From an uncultured Amylibacter sp. (GTDB taxonomy: Bacteria > Pseudomonadota > Alphaproteobacteria > Rhodobacterales > Rhodobacteraceae): 64,000 nt of DNA. The DNA lies in NCBI GenBank assembly GCA_959347425.1, contig OY365741.1:1698501-1762500 (forward strand). Direction: 5' to 3'. A program made the position numbers and the translations under genes. Below, piece by piece: positions 1 to 9,161 of the stretch. A model generated the notes under the pieces. That model worked only from the letters and a program-made list of their open reading frames with translations. It ran no database searches and was not told where the DNA came from. The stretch's first letter is position 1. Each line of letters opens with the position of its first letter.

Positions 1-605
1 CCTATGCTCGCACGGATGAAACGCATGATAAGGATGCGTTTGCCAAATTGCCCGAACCCCAGCAGAAAACCGCACGGGGGATAGAGGTCGGGCAGATTTT
101 CTACTTTGGCACAAAGTACTCGGACGCAATGAAGGCAACGGTTGCTGATGCGGATGGTAAGGAATGCCCTGTTCATATGGGCTCTCACGGGATTGGCGTG
201 TCGCGGTTAATCGGCGCGATTATAGAGGCAAATCACGACGATAAAGGCATTATTTGGCCAGAGGCGGTCAGCCCCTTTGCCGTGGGTTTGGTTAATTTAA
301 AACAAGGCGATGCGGTGGCGGATAAGGCATGTGAAACTCTGTATAAAGAATTGCAAACCGCAGGGTTGGATACGTTATATGATGACAGAAACGAGCGGGC
401 AGGGGCGAAATTTGCCACGATGGATTTAATCGGTTTGCCTTGGCGGATTACGGTTGGACCGCGCGGGTTAGAAAAAAACACGGTGGAATTAACCAATCGG
501 CGCAGTGGTGAAACGCAAGATTTCCCAGCCGATAAAATCGTAGCGCATTTGGCGGCGCATTACGCCCCGTTGTTCGCGGCAGAGCGCTCGCAAGGTGGGC
601 TATGA
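1..605 (+). CDS. proS: Prolyl-tRNA synthetase, C-terminal part (5' truncated by window edge)
   Basis: Charges tRNA-Pro with proline in the cytoplasm. The reading frame is open from base 3 and enters the window in mid-gene. Visible are the end of the class II catalytic domain ([15 protein letters not shown], then [14 protein letters not shown], motif 3 with its Arg) and the HGTP anticodon-binding domain, ending in a run typical of the short alphaproteobacterial ProRS without the editing insertion near its C-terminus. The stop overlaps the lolC start by 4 bases (ATGA), so the two are probably translated from one mRNA. The proS-lolC-lolD order is, from memory, common in alphaproteobacteria. Confidence is high for the family; the missing N-terminal part cannot be judged. 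Confidence 0.95.
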   Translation, partial: YARTDETHDKDAFAKLPEPQQKTARGIEVGQIFYFGTKYSDAMKATVADADGKECPVHMGSHGIGVSRLIGAIIEANHDDKGIIWPEAVSPFAVGLVNLKQGDAVADKACETLYKELQTAGLDTLYDDRNERAGAKFATMDLIGLPWRITVGPRGLEKNTVELTNRRSGETQDFPADKIVAHLAAHYAPLFAAERSQGGL

Positions 606-1903
606 ATCAAACGGATACGAAAAAACCATTGCCATTCAGCCGCTTTGAATGGTTGATAGCGTGGCGGTACCTCCGCGCCCGCCGTGCCGAGGGCGGGATA
701 AGCGTGATGGCGTGGATTTCCTTTATCGGCATTATGCTGGCGGTGTTTGCCTTGATTGCAACCTTGGGGATTCGGTCGGGGTTTCGTACCGATTTCACCC
801 GCTCTATCCTTGGCGCGAACGCTCATGTCAGCCTGTATCGTGCACCCCACCGCGATGACGCGGGGCGTGTGATTGCTACCTTTACCGATTATGACGCGAT
901 TGCCGACCGTTTGCGTGGCGTGGCAGGCGTAGTACGTGTTGCCCCACAGGTGAAAGGGCAGATTTTGCTGTCTGCCAATAACCGCAATGCGGGCGGGCAA
1001 GTTTTCGGGCAAAGGCTGGCGGATTTGCAAACCCTACCCCTGATTTCCACACCGAAAATAGCGCGTGGCAGTTTGGATGATTTTGAAAATGGCGTGGCGA
1101 TTGGGATTGGCGTGGCGCAGAGCCTTGGTTTGTCCGTTGGTGATAATTTAACCTTTATTTCGCCCGATGGGTTGGCGACTCCGTTTGGCACAAGCCCGCG
1201 TATTACTACCTATAAAGTGGTTTATATCTTCAGCGTGGGGCGGTATGATATTGACGCGGTGCGGGTTTATCTGCCCTTGGACGAGGCACAGAAATTTTTC
1301 AATCGCATTGATGCGGTTGATGAGTTTGAAATTCTGGTGGATGACCCGCAAAAGATAGCCGATTTTATTGTGCCTTTGGCGCGTGCCTCGGCGGTGGAGA
1401 ATATCGGTATGTGGAGCTGGCAGGACGCGAACGGTGGCTATCTGGATGCCCTGCAATCGGAGGATAATGTGATGTTTATATTGCTGTCTATTTTGGTGCT
1501 AATAGCCTCCATGAACATCGTTTCGGGGCTGATTATGCTGGTGAAAAACAAAGGGCGAGATATTGGGATTTTGCGGACAATGGGGGTATCGCAAGGCTCT
1601 GTCATGCGGATATTTTTCATCTGTGGCTCTGCCATTGGGGTGATTGGCACGATGGCGGGAATTGGGCTGGGGTGCGCGTTTATTATTTATATTGACCCGA
1701 TATTTAATGCGGTTAATTATATTATGGGCGGCGGAGTGTGGAGTGCGGAAAAGTTTTTATTAACCGAATTGCCTGCCGAATTGCGCCTGATTGATATTGG
1801 CAAAGCGGCGGGGTTGTCGCTGTCCTTGTCCTTTATTATCACGTTTTTTCCGGCACGGCGGGCGGCACGAATGAACCCGATAGAGGCTTTGCGTTATGAA
1901 TAA
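602..1903 (+). CDS. lolC: Lipoprotein-releasing ABC transporter permease LolC/LolE
   Basis: Inner-membrane permease that, with LolD, extracts mature lipoproteins and passes them to LolA. It has 433 residues, close to the family length. TM1 lies at about residues 32-56, followed by a large periplasmic domain (about 60-285), then three TM segments near 290-310, 335-365 and 395-415 as in the FtsX-like fold. The C-terminus ([17 protein letters not shown]) is the usual LolC/E ending. Only one permease gene is present, as in many alphaproteobacteria, so it may act as a homodimer (the LolF type); I cannot separate C from E. It overlaps proS by 4 bases and lolD by 8. Confidence 0.93.
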   Translation: MNQTDTKKPLPFSRFEWLIAWRYLRARRAEGGISVMAWISFIGIMLAVFALIATLGIRSGFRTDFTRSILGANAHVSLYRAPHRDDAGRVIATFTDYDAIADRLRGVAGVVRVAPQVKGQILLSANNRNAGGQVFGQRLADLQTLPLISTPKIARGSLDDFENGVAIGIGVAQSLGLSVGDNLTFISPDGLATPFGTSPRITTYKVVYIFSVGRYDIDAVRVYLPLDEAQKFFNRIDAVDEFEILVDDPQKIADFIVPLARASAVENIGMWSWQDANGGYLDALQSEDNVMFILLSILVLIASMNIVSGLIMLVKNKGRDIGILRTMGVSQGSVMRIFFICGSAIGVIGTMAGIGLGCAFIIYIDPIFNAVNYIMGGGVWSAEKFLLTELPAELRLIDIGKAAGLSLSLSFIITFFPARRAARMNPIEALRYE

Positions 1904-2576
1904 TATATTGGTTTTAAAGGATGTTTGCAAAACCTATCACAGTGGTAAAACCCACCAGATAAAGGTTTTGGATGGGCTGAACCTCGCGATAAAAAGCGGG
2001 GAAGTCGTGGGGTTGCTTGCGCCCTCTGGCGCGGGGAAATCGACTTTGCTACATATCGCGGGGCTGCTGGATTCGCCCGATTCTGGGCAGATTTTCATCA
2101 ATGGCGCGGATTACAGCACGTTATCGGACAGGCGGCGTACCCAAGCACGGCGGGGCGATGTTGGCTTTGTCTATCAGTTTCATCATTTATTGCCAGAGTT
2201 CTCGGCGGTTGAAAATGTCGTGCTACCGCAGTTGGTTATGGGCGTGGGGGCGCGGATGGCGCGGGAGCGGGCGTTGGATTTATTAAACCGAGTCGGCGTG
2301 GCAAAACGCGCCCATCACCGCCCAGCAGAGCTGTCAGGGGGTGAGCAACAACGGGTTGCTTTTTGCCGTGCTTTGGCGAATGCGCCGTCGGTTTTACTGG
2401 CGGATGAGCCGACGGGGAATTTAGACCCGCAGACTTCGGCGGCGGTGTTTGACGCGTTAATGGGGTTGGTGCGTGAAACGGGGATGGCGGCGTTGATTGC
2501 CACGCATAATATCGCGCTTTCCAAACAAATGAACAGGGTTTTGCGTTTGGATAATGGGCAGGTTATTAGTGATTAA
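1896..2576 (+). CDS. lolD: Lipoprotein-releasing ABC transporter ATPase LolD
   Basis: ATPase that powers the LolC/E permease on the cytoplasmic face. It has 226 residues. Walker A is APSGAGKST at 42-50 (the usual first Gly is Ala), the Q-loop Gln is 94 (FVYQFHHLLPEF, the Lol/MacB-type form), the signature LSGGEQQR is at 146-153 and Walker B with the catalytic Glu is LLADEPT at 167-173. The 8-base overlap with the permease argues for translational coupling. It is followed by a heptamer repeat array and one end of the dispersed intergenic repeat. Confidence 0.95.
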   Translation: MNNILVLKDVCKTYHSGKTHQIKVLDGLNLAIKSGEVVGLLAPSGAGKSTLLHIAGLLDSPDSGQIFINGADYSTLSDRRRTQARRGDVGFVYQFHHLLPEFSAVENVVLPQLVMGVGARMARERALDLLNRVGVAKRAHHRPAELSGGEQQRVAFCRALANAPSVLLADEPTGNLDPQTSAAVFDALMGLVRETGMAALIATHNIALSKQMNRVLRLDNGQVISD

Positions 2577-2636
2577 TGATTAGTGATTAGTGATTAGTTA
2601 TTGGTCACTGGTTTTTTGGGGTTGGTTATTAGAGGT
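2571..2636 (+). repeat. Degenerate heptamer array (TTAGTGA type)
   Basis: Starts at the lolD stop and runs as near-tandem 7-base words (GTGATTAGTGATTAGTGATT and variants), decaying into TTATTGGTCACTGG and GGTTATTAGAGG. Similar arrays occur at other gene boundaries in this window, most often beside the structured repeat described at 2641-2702. Confidence 0.75.
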
Positions 2637-2640
2637 TAAG

Positions 2641-2702
2641 GGCAGAGGTTTTTTGCTTGCCCGCCCGCCCACCCCTCCTGCGGAGAGCGGGCGTGCGGGT
2701 TT
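2641..2702 (-). repeat. Dispersed structured repeat, right-end module only (copy A, inverted)
   Basis: Read on the minus strand this matches the right-hand end of the copies at 20298-20625 and 50474-50770, sharing GGAGGGGTGGGCGGG and CAAAAAACCTCT. It can fold through GCCCGC and GCGGGC arms. It directly abuts the stop codon of the next minus-strand gene, and the heptamer array lies on its other side, the same order as at the complete copies. Confidence 0.7.
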
Positions 2703-3676
2703 TAGTTTCTAGGCAAGCATATCCTTTGCAATTCCGCCCAATCGGTATCGTTTAACACGGGGGGATAATCGCCCGAATTTACACCATAAAACCCTTGATA
2801 AAAAGGATGCGCCGCGAAAAACTCGGCACTTGAAACCCCAGCCCGCGCCATTGCCGAAATCAAAACCTCCGGCTCTGGATTAACCTGTTCCTCTGTCAAT
2901 ATCCACTCGCCATATCCATCCAACGCGTTCTGCCGTATTCGCCCTGTTGTGAAAAACAAAAACGCCTCGCGCAAGCCGATAAACCGAAACACCCCATGAA
3001 CGGGCGATAACATATCCGCCCGCACCTGTTCCAACACAACATAGCCCGCGACCACATCCAAACCCAAACGCGCCACATCATCATCAATCAAAACAATGCC
3101 AGAGGGCAAACCCACGCTTGCCCGCCCGCCCATATCAGCGATAAAAACCTGCGAATCCAACCGCTCACTTAACCCGCCACCATCACACGCCACCCCCGTG
3201 ATTTGTTGCACCTGCGTCAGAGTCCTCTGCCCAATACTCACCACGGTTACCTCTGGAATAACCCGCGTGGCATAGCCCGCGATAACGTCAGGCAACCACA
3301 TCCGCACCCCGACAAACCCCGCCACCAACACCATCAATCCAATCCAAAACCGCACCCGTCCGGGGCGGGCGCGCCCACGGTTTGCGCGGGTTTGTAGATA
3401 CTCAATATGGGCGATAATTCCAACATCATCCAGTTGCAGAGTCTCGCCCTCCGATTCATCAGGATGAAACATATCAGGGCTGAAAATCGCCGGCATTTGA
3501 TAGGGATTCACCCGCCGAACCGCACCCAAGGACCAATGCCCAATGGGATTATCGTTGTTATCCAGAAACACCAAGGTGGATTTGCCAAAGGTGACAATAA
3601 CATCCCGCCTTTGCGAATCGGGCGCACCGCGCCATAATCCTAGACATTCCAACCGCTCATAATTCGTATGTTTCAC
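2702..3676 (-). CDS. Conserved membrane-anchored protein of unknown function
   Basis: A 324-residue protein. Residues 1-100 form a soluble N-terminal part beginning YERLECLGLWRGAPDSQRRDVIV and containing HWSLGAVRRVNP and MPAIFSPD. One TM segment lies at about 109-129 (WIGLMVLVAGFVGVRMWLP). The C-terminal 190 residues are predicted outside the cytoplasm and end LNDTDWAELQRIC. I recall the same architecture in Rhodobacteraceae proteins annotated only as hypothetical. The C-terminal part has a faint peptidase-like look (GIVLIDDDVARL followed by a helix) but no HExxH zinc motif, so I assign no activity. Convergent with lolD, divergent from the lipoprotein at 3911. Confidence 0.85.
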   Translation of the reverse strand: MKHTNYERLECLGLWRGAPDSQRRDVIVTFGKSTLVFLDNNDNPIGHWSLGAVRRVNPYQMPAIFSPDMFHPDESEGETLQLDDVGIIAHIEYLQTRANRGRARPGRVRFWIGLMVLVAGFVGVRMWLPDVIAGYATRVIPEVTVVSIGQRTLTQVQQITGVACDGGGLSERLDSQVFIADMGGRASVGLPSGIVLIDDDVARLGLDVVAGYVVLEQVRADMLSPVHGVFRFIGLREAFLFFTTGRIRQNALDGYGEWILTEEQVNPEPEVLISAMARAGVSSAEFFAAHPFYQGFYGVNSGDYPPVLNDTDWAELQRICLPRN

Positions 3677-3834
3677 GATAATATCCTGCCAAACCCTTTA
3701 ATGAAACACCCATTATAGAATAAACCACGCGGGGGGTAAAGGGCGGATTTTTCTAATAATCCCCTGTAATCCCCTGTAAATCGCAAAGAATCCGTAAAAA
3801 CCGACATAAAACCGCCAAAAAACCCCGTAAAAAA

Positions 3835-3866
3835 CGCTTGCCAATGGGGGCAAGCGGGGATATAGT
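3835..3866 (+). promoter_or_regulatory. Sigma70-like promoter with an embedded 8-bp inverted repeat
   Basis: TTGCCA (3838-3843), a 17-base spacer and TATAGT (3861-3866) precede the lipoprotein start at 3911. The arms CGCTTGCC (3835-3842) and GGCAAGCG (3849-3856) form a perfect inverted repeat that covers the -35 box and half the spacer, the usual place for a repressor site. The rest of 3677-3910 holds short A-rich runs and a direct repeat AATCCCCTGT (about 3758-3778), with no gene. Confidence 0.55.
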
Positions 3867-3910
3867 GGGAAAACATATCTATCTTTGCAAACCTTAAAAA
3901 GGAAAACCCA

Positions 3911-6463
3911 ATGACTCGTTTTATCAAAATCTTCACCACCCTTGCTGGGCTTACTTTAATGACTGCTTGCGGTAATACCCAAGGCTTGATTGACGCGCTT
4001 ACCGCGGCCGTCAGCAGCACTGACAGAAATGCGGTGATTTGCGTTCAAAATCCGTTTAATAGGCTTTGCGATGGTAATGCAACTTATCAATCCACGCGTG
4101 ATGCGATTCGGAATGCCTGTACTTTAAACCCAGATACCAGCGATAACTGCATTAATTATATTGTGTTTGTTTGTGAAAGGAATGATCCGTATAATCCAAT
4201 CTGTACGCAGGGTGAGAATGATTATGCCAGTTTCCAAGCCGATATTACAGCAGACTGCATTGCCGATGGTGAGGGTCCGCTTTGCGACCGAGCGGTTGCC
4301 GCGATTTGTACGCAGAATGCGTTTGATCCGCTTTGCCTAACGGATTTGGCGAATGAATACAACCAAGGTGCGTTGGTTGCGGGTGGGCAGGATGTAATTG
4401 GCTTTGCCGCGGCTCGGGCGCGGGTATGCGATCCTGTTACTGGGTCTGATCCTGATTCGCAACAATGTGGCAGTTTCATAAGGGCTGTCTGTGATAGGAA
4501 TCCGCTTGATGCCCTGTGTGAGAACCGTGATGAGTATTTCGTGGCGCGGGATAATGCCTGTTGGATTCAGGGGATAGATGGCAGCACACGAACCGCACAA
4601 TGTACTGAGATTCATCGGGTAAATAACGTGCGAGCGACTGCTATTCTTGCGTGTCAGGCAAATTATGTTGCTCCTACGGGTGCAAACCGCTTTAACCCGC
4701 GGTGCTATAACGTGGTTATAGGTGTCTGTAATTTAAACCCGTTTGATGTGCTTTGCGCTGAAAATACCAATTATCTTGCCCTCCACGCGGGTATTATTAA
4801 GGCTTGTACGGACGAAGAACCCGATGCCACGTTTTGTGTACAGGCAAAAACATCCGTTTGCGCTGACAATCCGTTTAACCCGATCTGTATGATTAGTTAT
4901 ACCGCGAACACGAATGATTACACGAGCGAACGCCTAGACGCGATTGCCAATTGCCAAATAAATTTTGTTGCGGGCGATCGTTGTGCTGGCGCGGCTGTGC
5001 AATTTTGCACGGGTAAGACGGATTTGACGGCTTTGTTTAACCCGCTTTGCCTTGCGCATCCGGGCACGGACACTGCCCGTCAACCAACATGTTTGAGTGA
5101 TAGAGTGGCCGACACCCCAATCTCTGCGCGGTGTACTGAAACGGCAACGCGGATTTGTGATGCAAGACCGCTTGACCCTTTGTGCGAAGACGTGACGACC
5201 TATAGGTCAGCGCAATTCGGTGCCTGTGTTTTAACCCCGACCCATGCGTCTTGTGCTAATGGACCTGCACAATTCTCTTACATCACGCCGATAATTGAGT
5301 GCTTAGAAAGCCCCTTTTCCGCGGCTTGTATTGATCCGGATACCGTGTCGGGTGCGGCCTTTGCTCTACACGCGAGGGTGGCACAGGATGCCTATTGTGA
5401 GTCAGGGGGACCCAGAACCGCGTCAACCGTGCCAACACGCGCCGACCGCGTCAATTGTACCAATATTGGCTCTTCGCCAGTCTTTGCAGATTTGGCAAGA
5501 AACATTACACAGAATGGTATAAGGACGTTTGGAACGGATGGGACCACTGTTACCGCGAATGAAGTCACTCCCCAGAATCCCAATATTGGTGGTTTTTTAA
5601 GAGCAGGTGTGTTTGGAGCTAAGCTGGGTATCCATACAGGATTCGACGATTCCAACCATCCGAACGGCGGAACTTATGATGAGAATACTGGGAGCTTTAC
5701 CAGAGGAAATGCTGGAGGTGGTGCTTGGTCGGGGATGGCTGATGGTTATAATGGTAACCGTTTCGAAATTTGGGATGTGGCGAGTAAGGCTGACCCCAAG
5801 GATGGCTTTACATATTTTTTCGGAGAAGACGGTGATGGGTTCTACTTGTCTTACGCCGGGATTTGGCAAACAACCAATTTTGGCGCGCCTTTGGCTTTGC
5901 GACCTGCTGACGATAACGGCAATAATATAACCGCGATATGGCAAGGAAATTTCACGGCTTATGATGCTTCTACGCGTACGAAGGTTGTACCGACCGTTGT
6001 AGATGTGGCGCAGGCAGGGGCGATATACCGTAGGCCTATAAACAGCGTCGTAACGCCTTTTTATGTTGATTTTACCGCTGGGACATTTAGTGTTCATAAT
6101 ACGGTCGCTAACGACGGTACAGGCGCAGTGTATGGCTATAATTTTGATGGTAGTACTGGTAAAAACGCCAGAGTGACCAGGAGAATTGCGTATGCTGTGA
6201 ATGGTGTTTTTGGTGCGGGTGTTGTTGACGCTGGTAGGACGCTTAACGCGGGCGAGCTGGGCGGAAACGTTACGAGAACTCTTGAGGCTGCGAATTATGC
6301 CCCTTCCAATGGCAACCTAACATTTGCGACTGATCCATCTCCCCTTGAAATGCCCTTAACCGGATTGATTGGGGTGGAGGGTGCGTTAGGTATCTTTTTA
6401 GACCCAGCAAGAACCACCTCGCGGCAAGTTGGTGGTTTCACGGCAACCGCACCCACGCAATAA
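3911..6463 (+). CDS. Cys-rich repeat lipoprotein with TbpB-like C-terminal domain
   Basis: An 850-residue predicted lipoprotein: signal peptide 1-19, lipobox MTAC with Cys20. From Cys44 to about residue 490 there are nine or ten degenerate repeats of about 50-65 residues built around C-x2-N-P-F-[ND]-x-[LI]-C (for example VCADNPFNPIC, VCDRNPLDALC, ICDARPLDPLC), each followed by a Tyr/Arg-rich helix-like stretch and another Cys pair, which suggests disulfides in the periplasm or outside the cell. From about 510 to 850 it is beta- and Gly/Asn-rich and ends LIGVEGALGIF...VGGFTA, resembling the TbpB-like barrel domain of transferrin-binding and related surface lipoproteins. The protein at 20708 ends in the same way. 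AAGGA lies 8 bases before the ATG. Function unknown; surface ligand binding is inference. Confidence 0.75.
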   Translation: MTRFIKIFTTLAGLTLMTACGNTQGLIDALTAAVSSTDRNAVICVQNPFNRLCDGNATYQSTRDAIRNACTLNPDTSDNCINYIVFVCERNDPYNPICTQGENDYASFQADITADCIADGEGPLCDRAVAAICTQNAFDPLCLTDLANEYNQGALVAGGQDVIGFAAARARVCDPVTGSDPDSQQCGSFIRAVCDRNPLDALCENRDEYFVARDNACWIQGIDGSTRTAQCTEIHRVNNVRATAILACQANYVAPTGANRFNPRCYNVVIGVCNLNPFDVLCAENTNYLALHAGIIKACTDEEPDATFCVQAKTSVCADNPFNPICMISYTANTNDYTSERLDAIANCQINFVAGDRCAGAAVQFCTGKTDLTALFNPLCLAHPGTDTARQPTCLSDRVADTPISARCTETATRICDARPLDPLCEDVTTYRSAQFGACVLTPTHASCANGPAQFSYITPIIECLESPFSAACIDPDTVSGAAFALHARVAQDAYCESGGPRTASTVPTRADRVNCTNIGSSPVFADLARNITQNGIRTFGTDGTTVTANEVTPQNPNIGGFLRAGVFGAKLGIHTGFDDSNHPNGGTYDENTGSFTRGNAGGGAWSGMADGYNGNRFEIWDVASKADPKDGFTYFFGEDGDGFYLSYAGIWQTTNFGAPLALRPADDNGNNITAIWQGNFTAYDASTRTKVVPTVVDVAQAGAIYRRPINSVVTPFYVDFTAGTFSVHNTVANDGTGAVYGYNFDGSTGKNARVTRRIAYAVNGVFGAGVVDAGRTLNAGELGGNVTRTLEAANYAPSNGNLTFATDPSPLEMPLTGLIGVEGALGIFLDPARTTSRQVGGFTATAPTQ

Positions 6464-6483
6464 ACATCGCAGGTTAAAAAAAT

Positions 6484-6520
6484 AAAAAGGGGGGGTCGCA
6501 GTCGCAACCCCCCTTTTTTT
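6484..6520 (+). terminator. Rho-independent terminator
   Basis: Seven G (6489-6495), loop TCGCAGTCGCAA, six C (6508-6513) and a run of seven or more T, preceded by five A. It can act in both directions but here closes the lipoprotein transcript 20 bases after its stop. Confidence 0.88.
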
Positions 6521-6549
6521 TAATGGGTTTTTTATAGGTTTATTATTTT

Positions 6550-7869
6550 ATGACATCTTCCACTCTAAAACCCGTAACCCACAGGCGGATTTTCCACATA
6601 GCCGTCCCCGTCGTGCTATCCAACGCCACCGTTCCCATCCTTGGCGCAGTGGATACCGCCGTTGTCGGGCAATTAGGCGCGGCCGCCCCAATCGGCGCAG
6701 TCGGGCTGGGCGCAGTTATGCTCACCGCGATTTATTGGATGTTTAGCTTCCTGCGTATGGGCACCTCTGGAATGACGGCACAGGCCATCGGCGCGGGCCA
6801 TATAGCCGAATCCCACGCCTTGCTGATACGCGCCGTTTTAATAGGGCTGGCGGCGGGCTTTGCCCTGATTATCCTGCAATGGCCGATTTTTATGCTGTGT
6901 TTATATGCCGCCCCTGCCTCTGCCGAAGTGGAAACGCTGGTGCGCGATTATCTGTTTATCCGTATTTATTCCGCCCCCGCCGCGATTGCTATGTACGGTA
7001 TAACGGGCTGGCTGATTGCCAAAGAAAAAACCCGCGCGGTGCTGGTTTTGCAACTCTGGATGAATGGGATAAATATCGTGCTGGATTTGTGGTTCGTGCT
7101 GGGTTTGGGCTGGGGGGTGCAGGGTGTTGCTATCGCTAGTTTAATAGCAGAATTATCTGGGTTAGTGCTGGCGTTGTTTCTGGCACGGGCTGGGTTTCTG
7201 GATGGGCATTGGCGCGATACTACGCTGATTTTTGACCGAGTGCGATTGCGTCTTATGGCAGTGATTAACCGCGATATTATGATACGCTCTGTTCTGTTGG
7301 AAATCGCGATTGTGAGTTTTCTGTTTTTGGGTGCGGGGTTTGACGATGTCACCCTAGCCGCCAACCAAGTGTTATTGCAGTTCCTGCATATCACCGCCTA
7401 TTCGCTGGATGGATTCGCGTTTTGTGCAGAGGCTCTGGTCGGGCAAGCCTTCGGCGCAAAGGCGCGGGGAGTATTACGCCAATCCGTGATGATGACCAGT
7501 TTCTGGGGATTATTAACCGCCGTTTTATTGGCGGTCGGGTTTGCGGTGTTCGGCGGTGTGTTAATTGATGTAATGAGCACGGCTGGCGATGTGCGCGTGT
7601 CCGCCCGCGAGTATCTGCCGTGGATGGTGCTGACTCCGTTAATCGGCGTAGTGCCGTGGATGCTGGACGGAGTGTTTATCGGTGCCACCCGAACCCGCGA
7701 TATTCGCAATACGATGGTGGTTTCGTTTGTTTGTTATGTGGGGGCGTTGTTGGTGTTTGTGCCGTCGTTTGGTAATCACGGCGTGTGGGCGGCGATTTGT
7801 GTGATGCTGTTTGTTCGCGGGGCGAGCTTGGCTGTGCGCTATCCAAGGTTAGAGATGTTGGCGGATTAG
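6550..7869 (+). CDS. MATE family efflux transporter (DinF-like)
   Basis: A 439-residue membrane protein with twelve predicted TM segments in two MatE halves (about 12-170 and 235-390). The N-terminal stretch RRIFHIAVPVVLSNATVPIL followed by AVDTAVVGQLG is the typical MATE TM1 pattern. Such proteins export cationic drugs or metabolites in exchange for Na+ or H+. The DinF-like subgroup is suggested by this N-terminus; the substrate cannot be read. A terminator lies upstream, and its stop overlaps the pyrD stop (convergent) by 4 bases, so this is a single-gene unit. Confidence 0.92.
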   Translation: MTSSTLKPVTHRRIFHIAVPVVLSNATVPILGAVDTAVVGQLGAAAPIGAVGLGAVMLTAIYWMFSFLRMGTSGMTAQAIGAGHIAESHALLIRAVLIGLAAGFALIILQWPIFMLCLYAAPASAEVETLVRDYLFIRIYSAPAAIAMYGITGWLIAKEKTRAVLVLQLWMNGINIVLDLWFVLGLGWGVQGVAIASLIAELSGLVLALFLARAGFLDGHWRDTTLIFDRVRLRLMAVINRDIMIRSVLLEIAIVSFLFLGAGFDDVTLAANQVLLQFLHITAYSLDGFAFCAEALVGQAFGAKARGVLRQSVMMTSFWGLLTAVLLAVGFAVFGGVLIDVMSTAGDVRVSAREYLPWMVLTPLIGVVPWMLDGVFIGATRTRDIRNTMVVSFVCYVGALLVFVPSFGNHGVWAAICVMLFVRGASLAVRYPRLEMLAD

Positions 7870-8921
7870 AGCCATTTATCAATCGCACTGCCTGTTGCCT
7901 GTTGTATCGAATCATACCCGTGTTCGGTCAGCAAAATATCCAAGCCCTCGGCGATTTCGCGGATTAAATCCAGCCCGCCATAAACCAGCGCAGAGTAAAG
8001 TTGCACCGCCGTCGCCCCCGCCTGTATTTTGGCAAAGGCTTGGGCGGCGTTGCTAACACCCCCAACCCCGATAAGGGGGATTTCACCGCCCGTTTCCCGC
8101 GCCAATCGCGCCAGCACTCGGGTGGATTTTTCAAATAAGGGTTGCCCTGATAACCCGCCCGTTTCGGTCGCGTTTTTATCGGTCAAGTTCGGGCGATCAA
8201 CCGTGGTGTTTGTCGCGATAATCCCATCAATTTTATGCGTGATGGCGGTTTTCGCAATCTGGGCAATCTGTGCGTGCGTCAAATCTGGCGCGATTTTAAG
8301 GAAAATCGGCGGGTGGTTTGGCAGGGACTCCCGTGCCTCCATAACCCGTTCCAGCAATACGGGCAGGGATTGGTCGCCCTGCAAATCGCGCAAGCCTTTC
8401 GTATTGGGTGAAGACACATTTATCGTGGCAAAATCCGCGTGGGGGGCGCAGGTTTGCAGGACTTTAACATAGTCATTGGCGGGGGTTTTGCTATCCTTAT
8501 TCGCACCCAGATTAATGCCGAGAATACCGTGTTTCGGGCGGGTTTGCAGGCGTTCGGCGATGGTGGCCGCCCCGTCATTGTTAAACCCAAACCGATTGAT
8601 AATCGCGTTGTCTTTGGCCAGGCGAAACAGCCGAGGTTTAGGGTTGCCGTTTTGGGGCAGGGGGGTGATCGCACCGACTTCTATAAAGCCAAACCCCTTG
8701 TTTAACAGGGGTTTTATCGCGCGTGCGTTCTTATCCAGCCCCGCCGCCAGCCCGATAGGATTTGGCATAGTTAGCCCAGCAAAGGTCGTCCGCAACCGCG
8801 GCGTTGTGATTTTTACACACGGGGAGGGGGTATTACGCAGAGCGAATAGCGCAACATCGTGGGCGCGTTCCGCGTCCAAACGGTGCAATATATGAAGGGC
8901 GATTCGTTCGCTTGGTTTCAT
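7866..8921 (-). CDS. pyrD: Dihydroorotate dehydrogenase (quinone), class 2
   Basis: Oxidises dihydroorotate to orotate in pyrimidine synthesis, passing electrons to quinone at the inner membrane. It has 351 residues from the start MKPSERIALH. The frame is open 43 codons further upstream, but that extension lacks family resemblance. The short N-terminal helix pair (about 1-35) is the class 2 quinone-tunnel domain. FMN-barrel motifs follow: NPIGLAAGLDKN, RFGFNNDG, INVSSPNTKGL (catalytic Ser) and IGVGGVSNA. It converges on the MATE gene with a 4-base overlap. Confidence 0.95.
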   Translation of the reverse strand: MKPSERIALHILHRLDAERAHDVALFALRNTPSPCVKITTPRLRTTFAGLTMPNPIGLAAGLDKNARAIKPLLNKGFGFIEVGAITPLPQNGNPKPRLFRLAKDNAIINRFGFNNDGAATIAERLQTRPKHGILGINLGANKDSKTPANDYVKVLQTCAPHADFATINVSSPNTKGLRDLQGDQSLPVLLERVMEARESLPNHPPIFLKIAPDLTHAQIAQIAKTAITHKIDGIIATNTTVDRPNLTDKNATETGGLSGQPLFEKSTRVLARLARETGGEIPLIGVGGVSNAAQAFAKIQAGATAVQLYSALVYGGLDLIREIAEGLDILLTEHGYDSIQQATGSAIDKWL

Positions 8922-9024
8922 TTTGGTTGCGCCTTTTGCCCGTGTTATGGGGTAGGATATAGCACGGGGCGGGGGGGAATGGTAGGGGGGGTTGCTTTTG
9001 TGTGGATAAAAGACTATATTTGAT

Positions 9025-9153
9025 AAAAGAGGGGCGACGACTAGGCACACATACCATCATCGCCACCCCTCAGTTGGAGGGGCAACAATACTTGGTTTGG
9101 ACCCAAGCTGTTGCCCCGCCGAGGCTAACCCCTTCCGTTTGGACGGGAAGGGG
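9025..9153. other. Cluster of overlapping hairpins
   Basis: Several inverted repeats crowd into about 130 bases: an imperfect one at 9030-9070, CCCCT/AGGGG at 9066-9082, GGGGCAACA/TGTTGCCCC at 9079-9117 with inner CTTGG/CCAAG, and CCCCTTCCGT/ACGGGAAGGGG at 9129-9153. The second and third share GGGG and exclude each other. On the minus strand the first is followed by TCTTTTATC, so the outermost may terminate the gene at 9162-9782. No tRNA fold is evident. A dispersed repeat or structured RNA are the alternatives. Confidence 0.55.
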
Positions 9154-9161
9154 ATTCTATT

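Noticed and set aside
8029..8895. Plus-strand open frames opposite pyrD
   Set aside because: They are antisense shadows of a clear dihydroorotate dehydrogenase with no ribosome site or recognisable product.
9079..9117. tRNA-like hairpin GGGGCAACA...TGTTGCCCC
   Set aside because: No cloverleaf, T-loop or anticodon arm can be drawn around it; a single long hairpin only.
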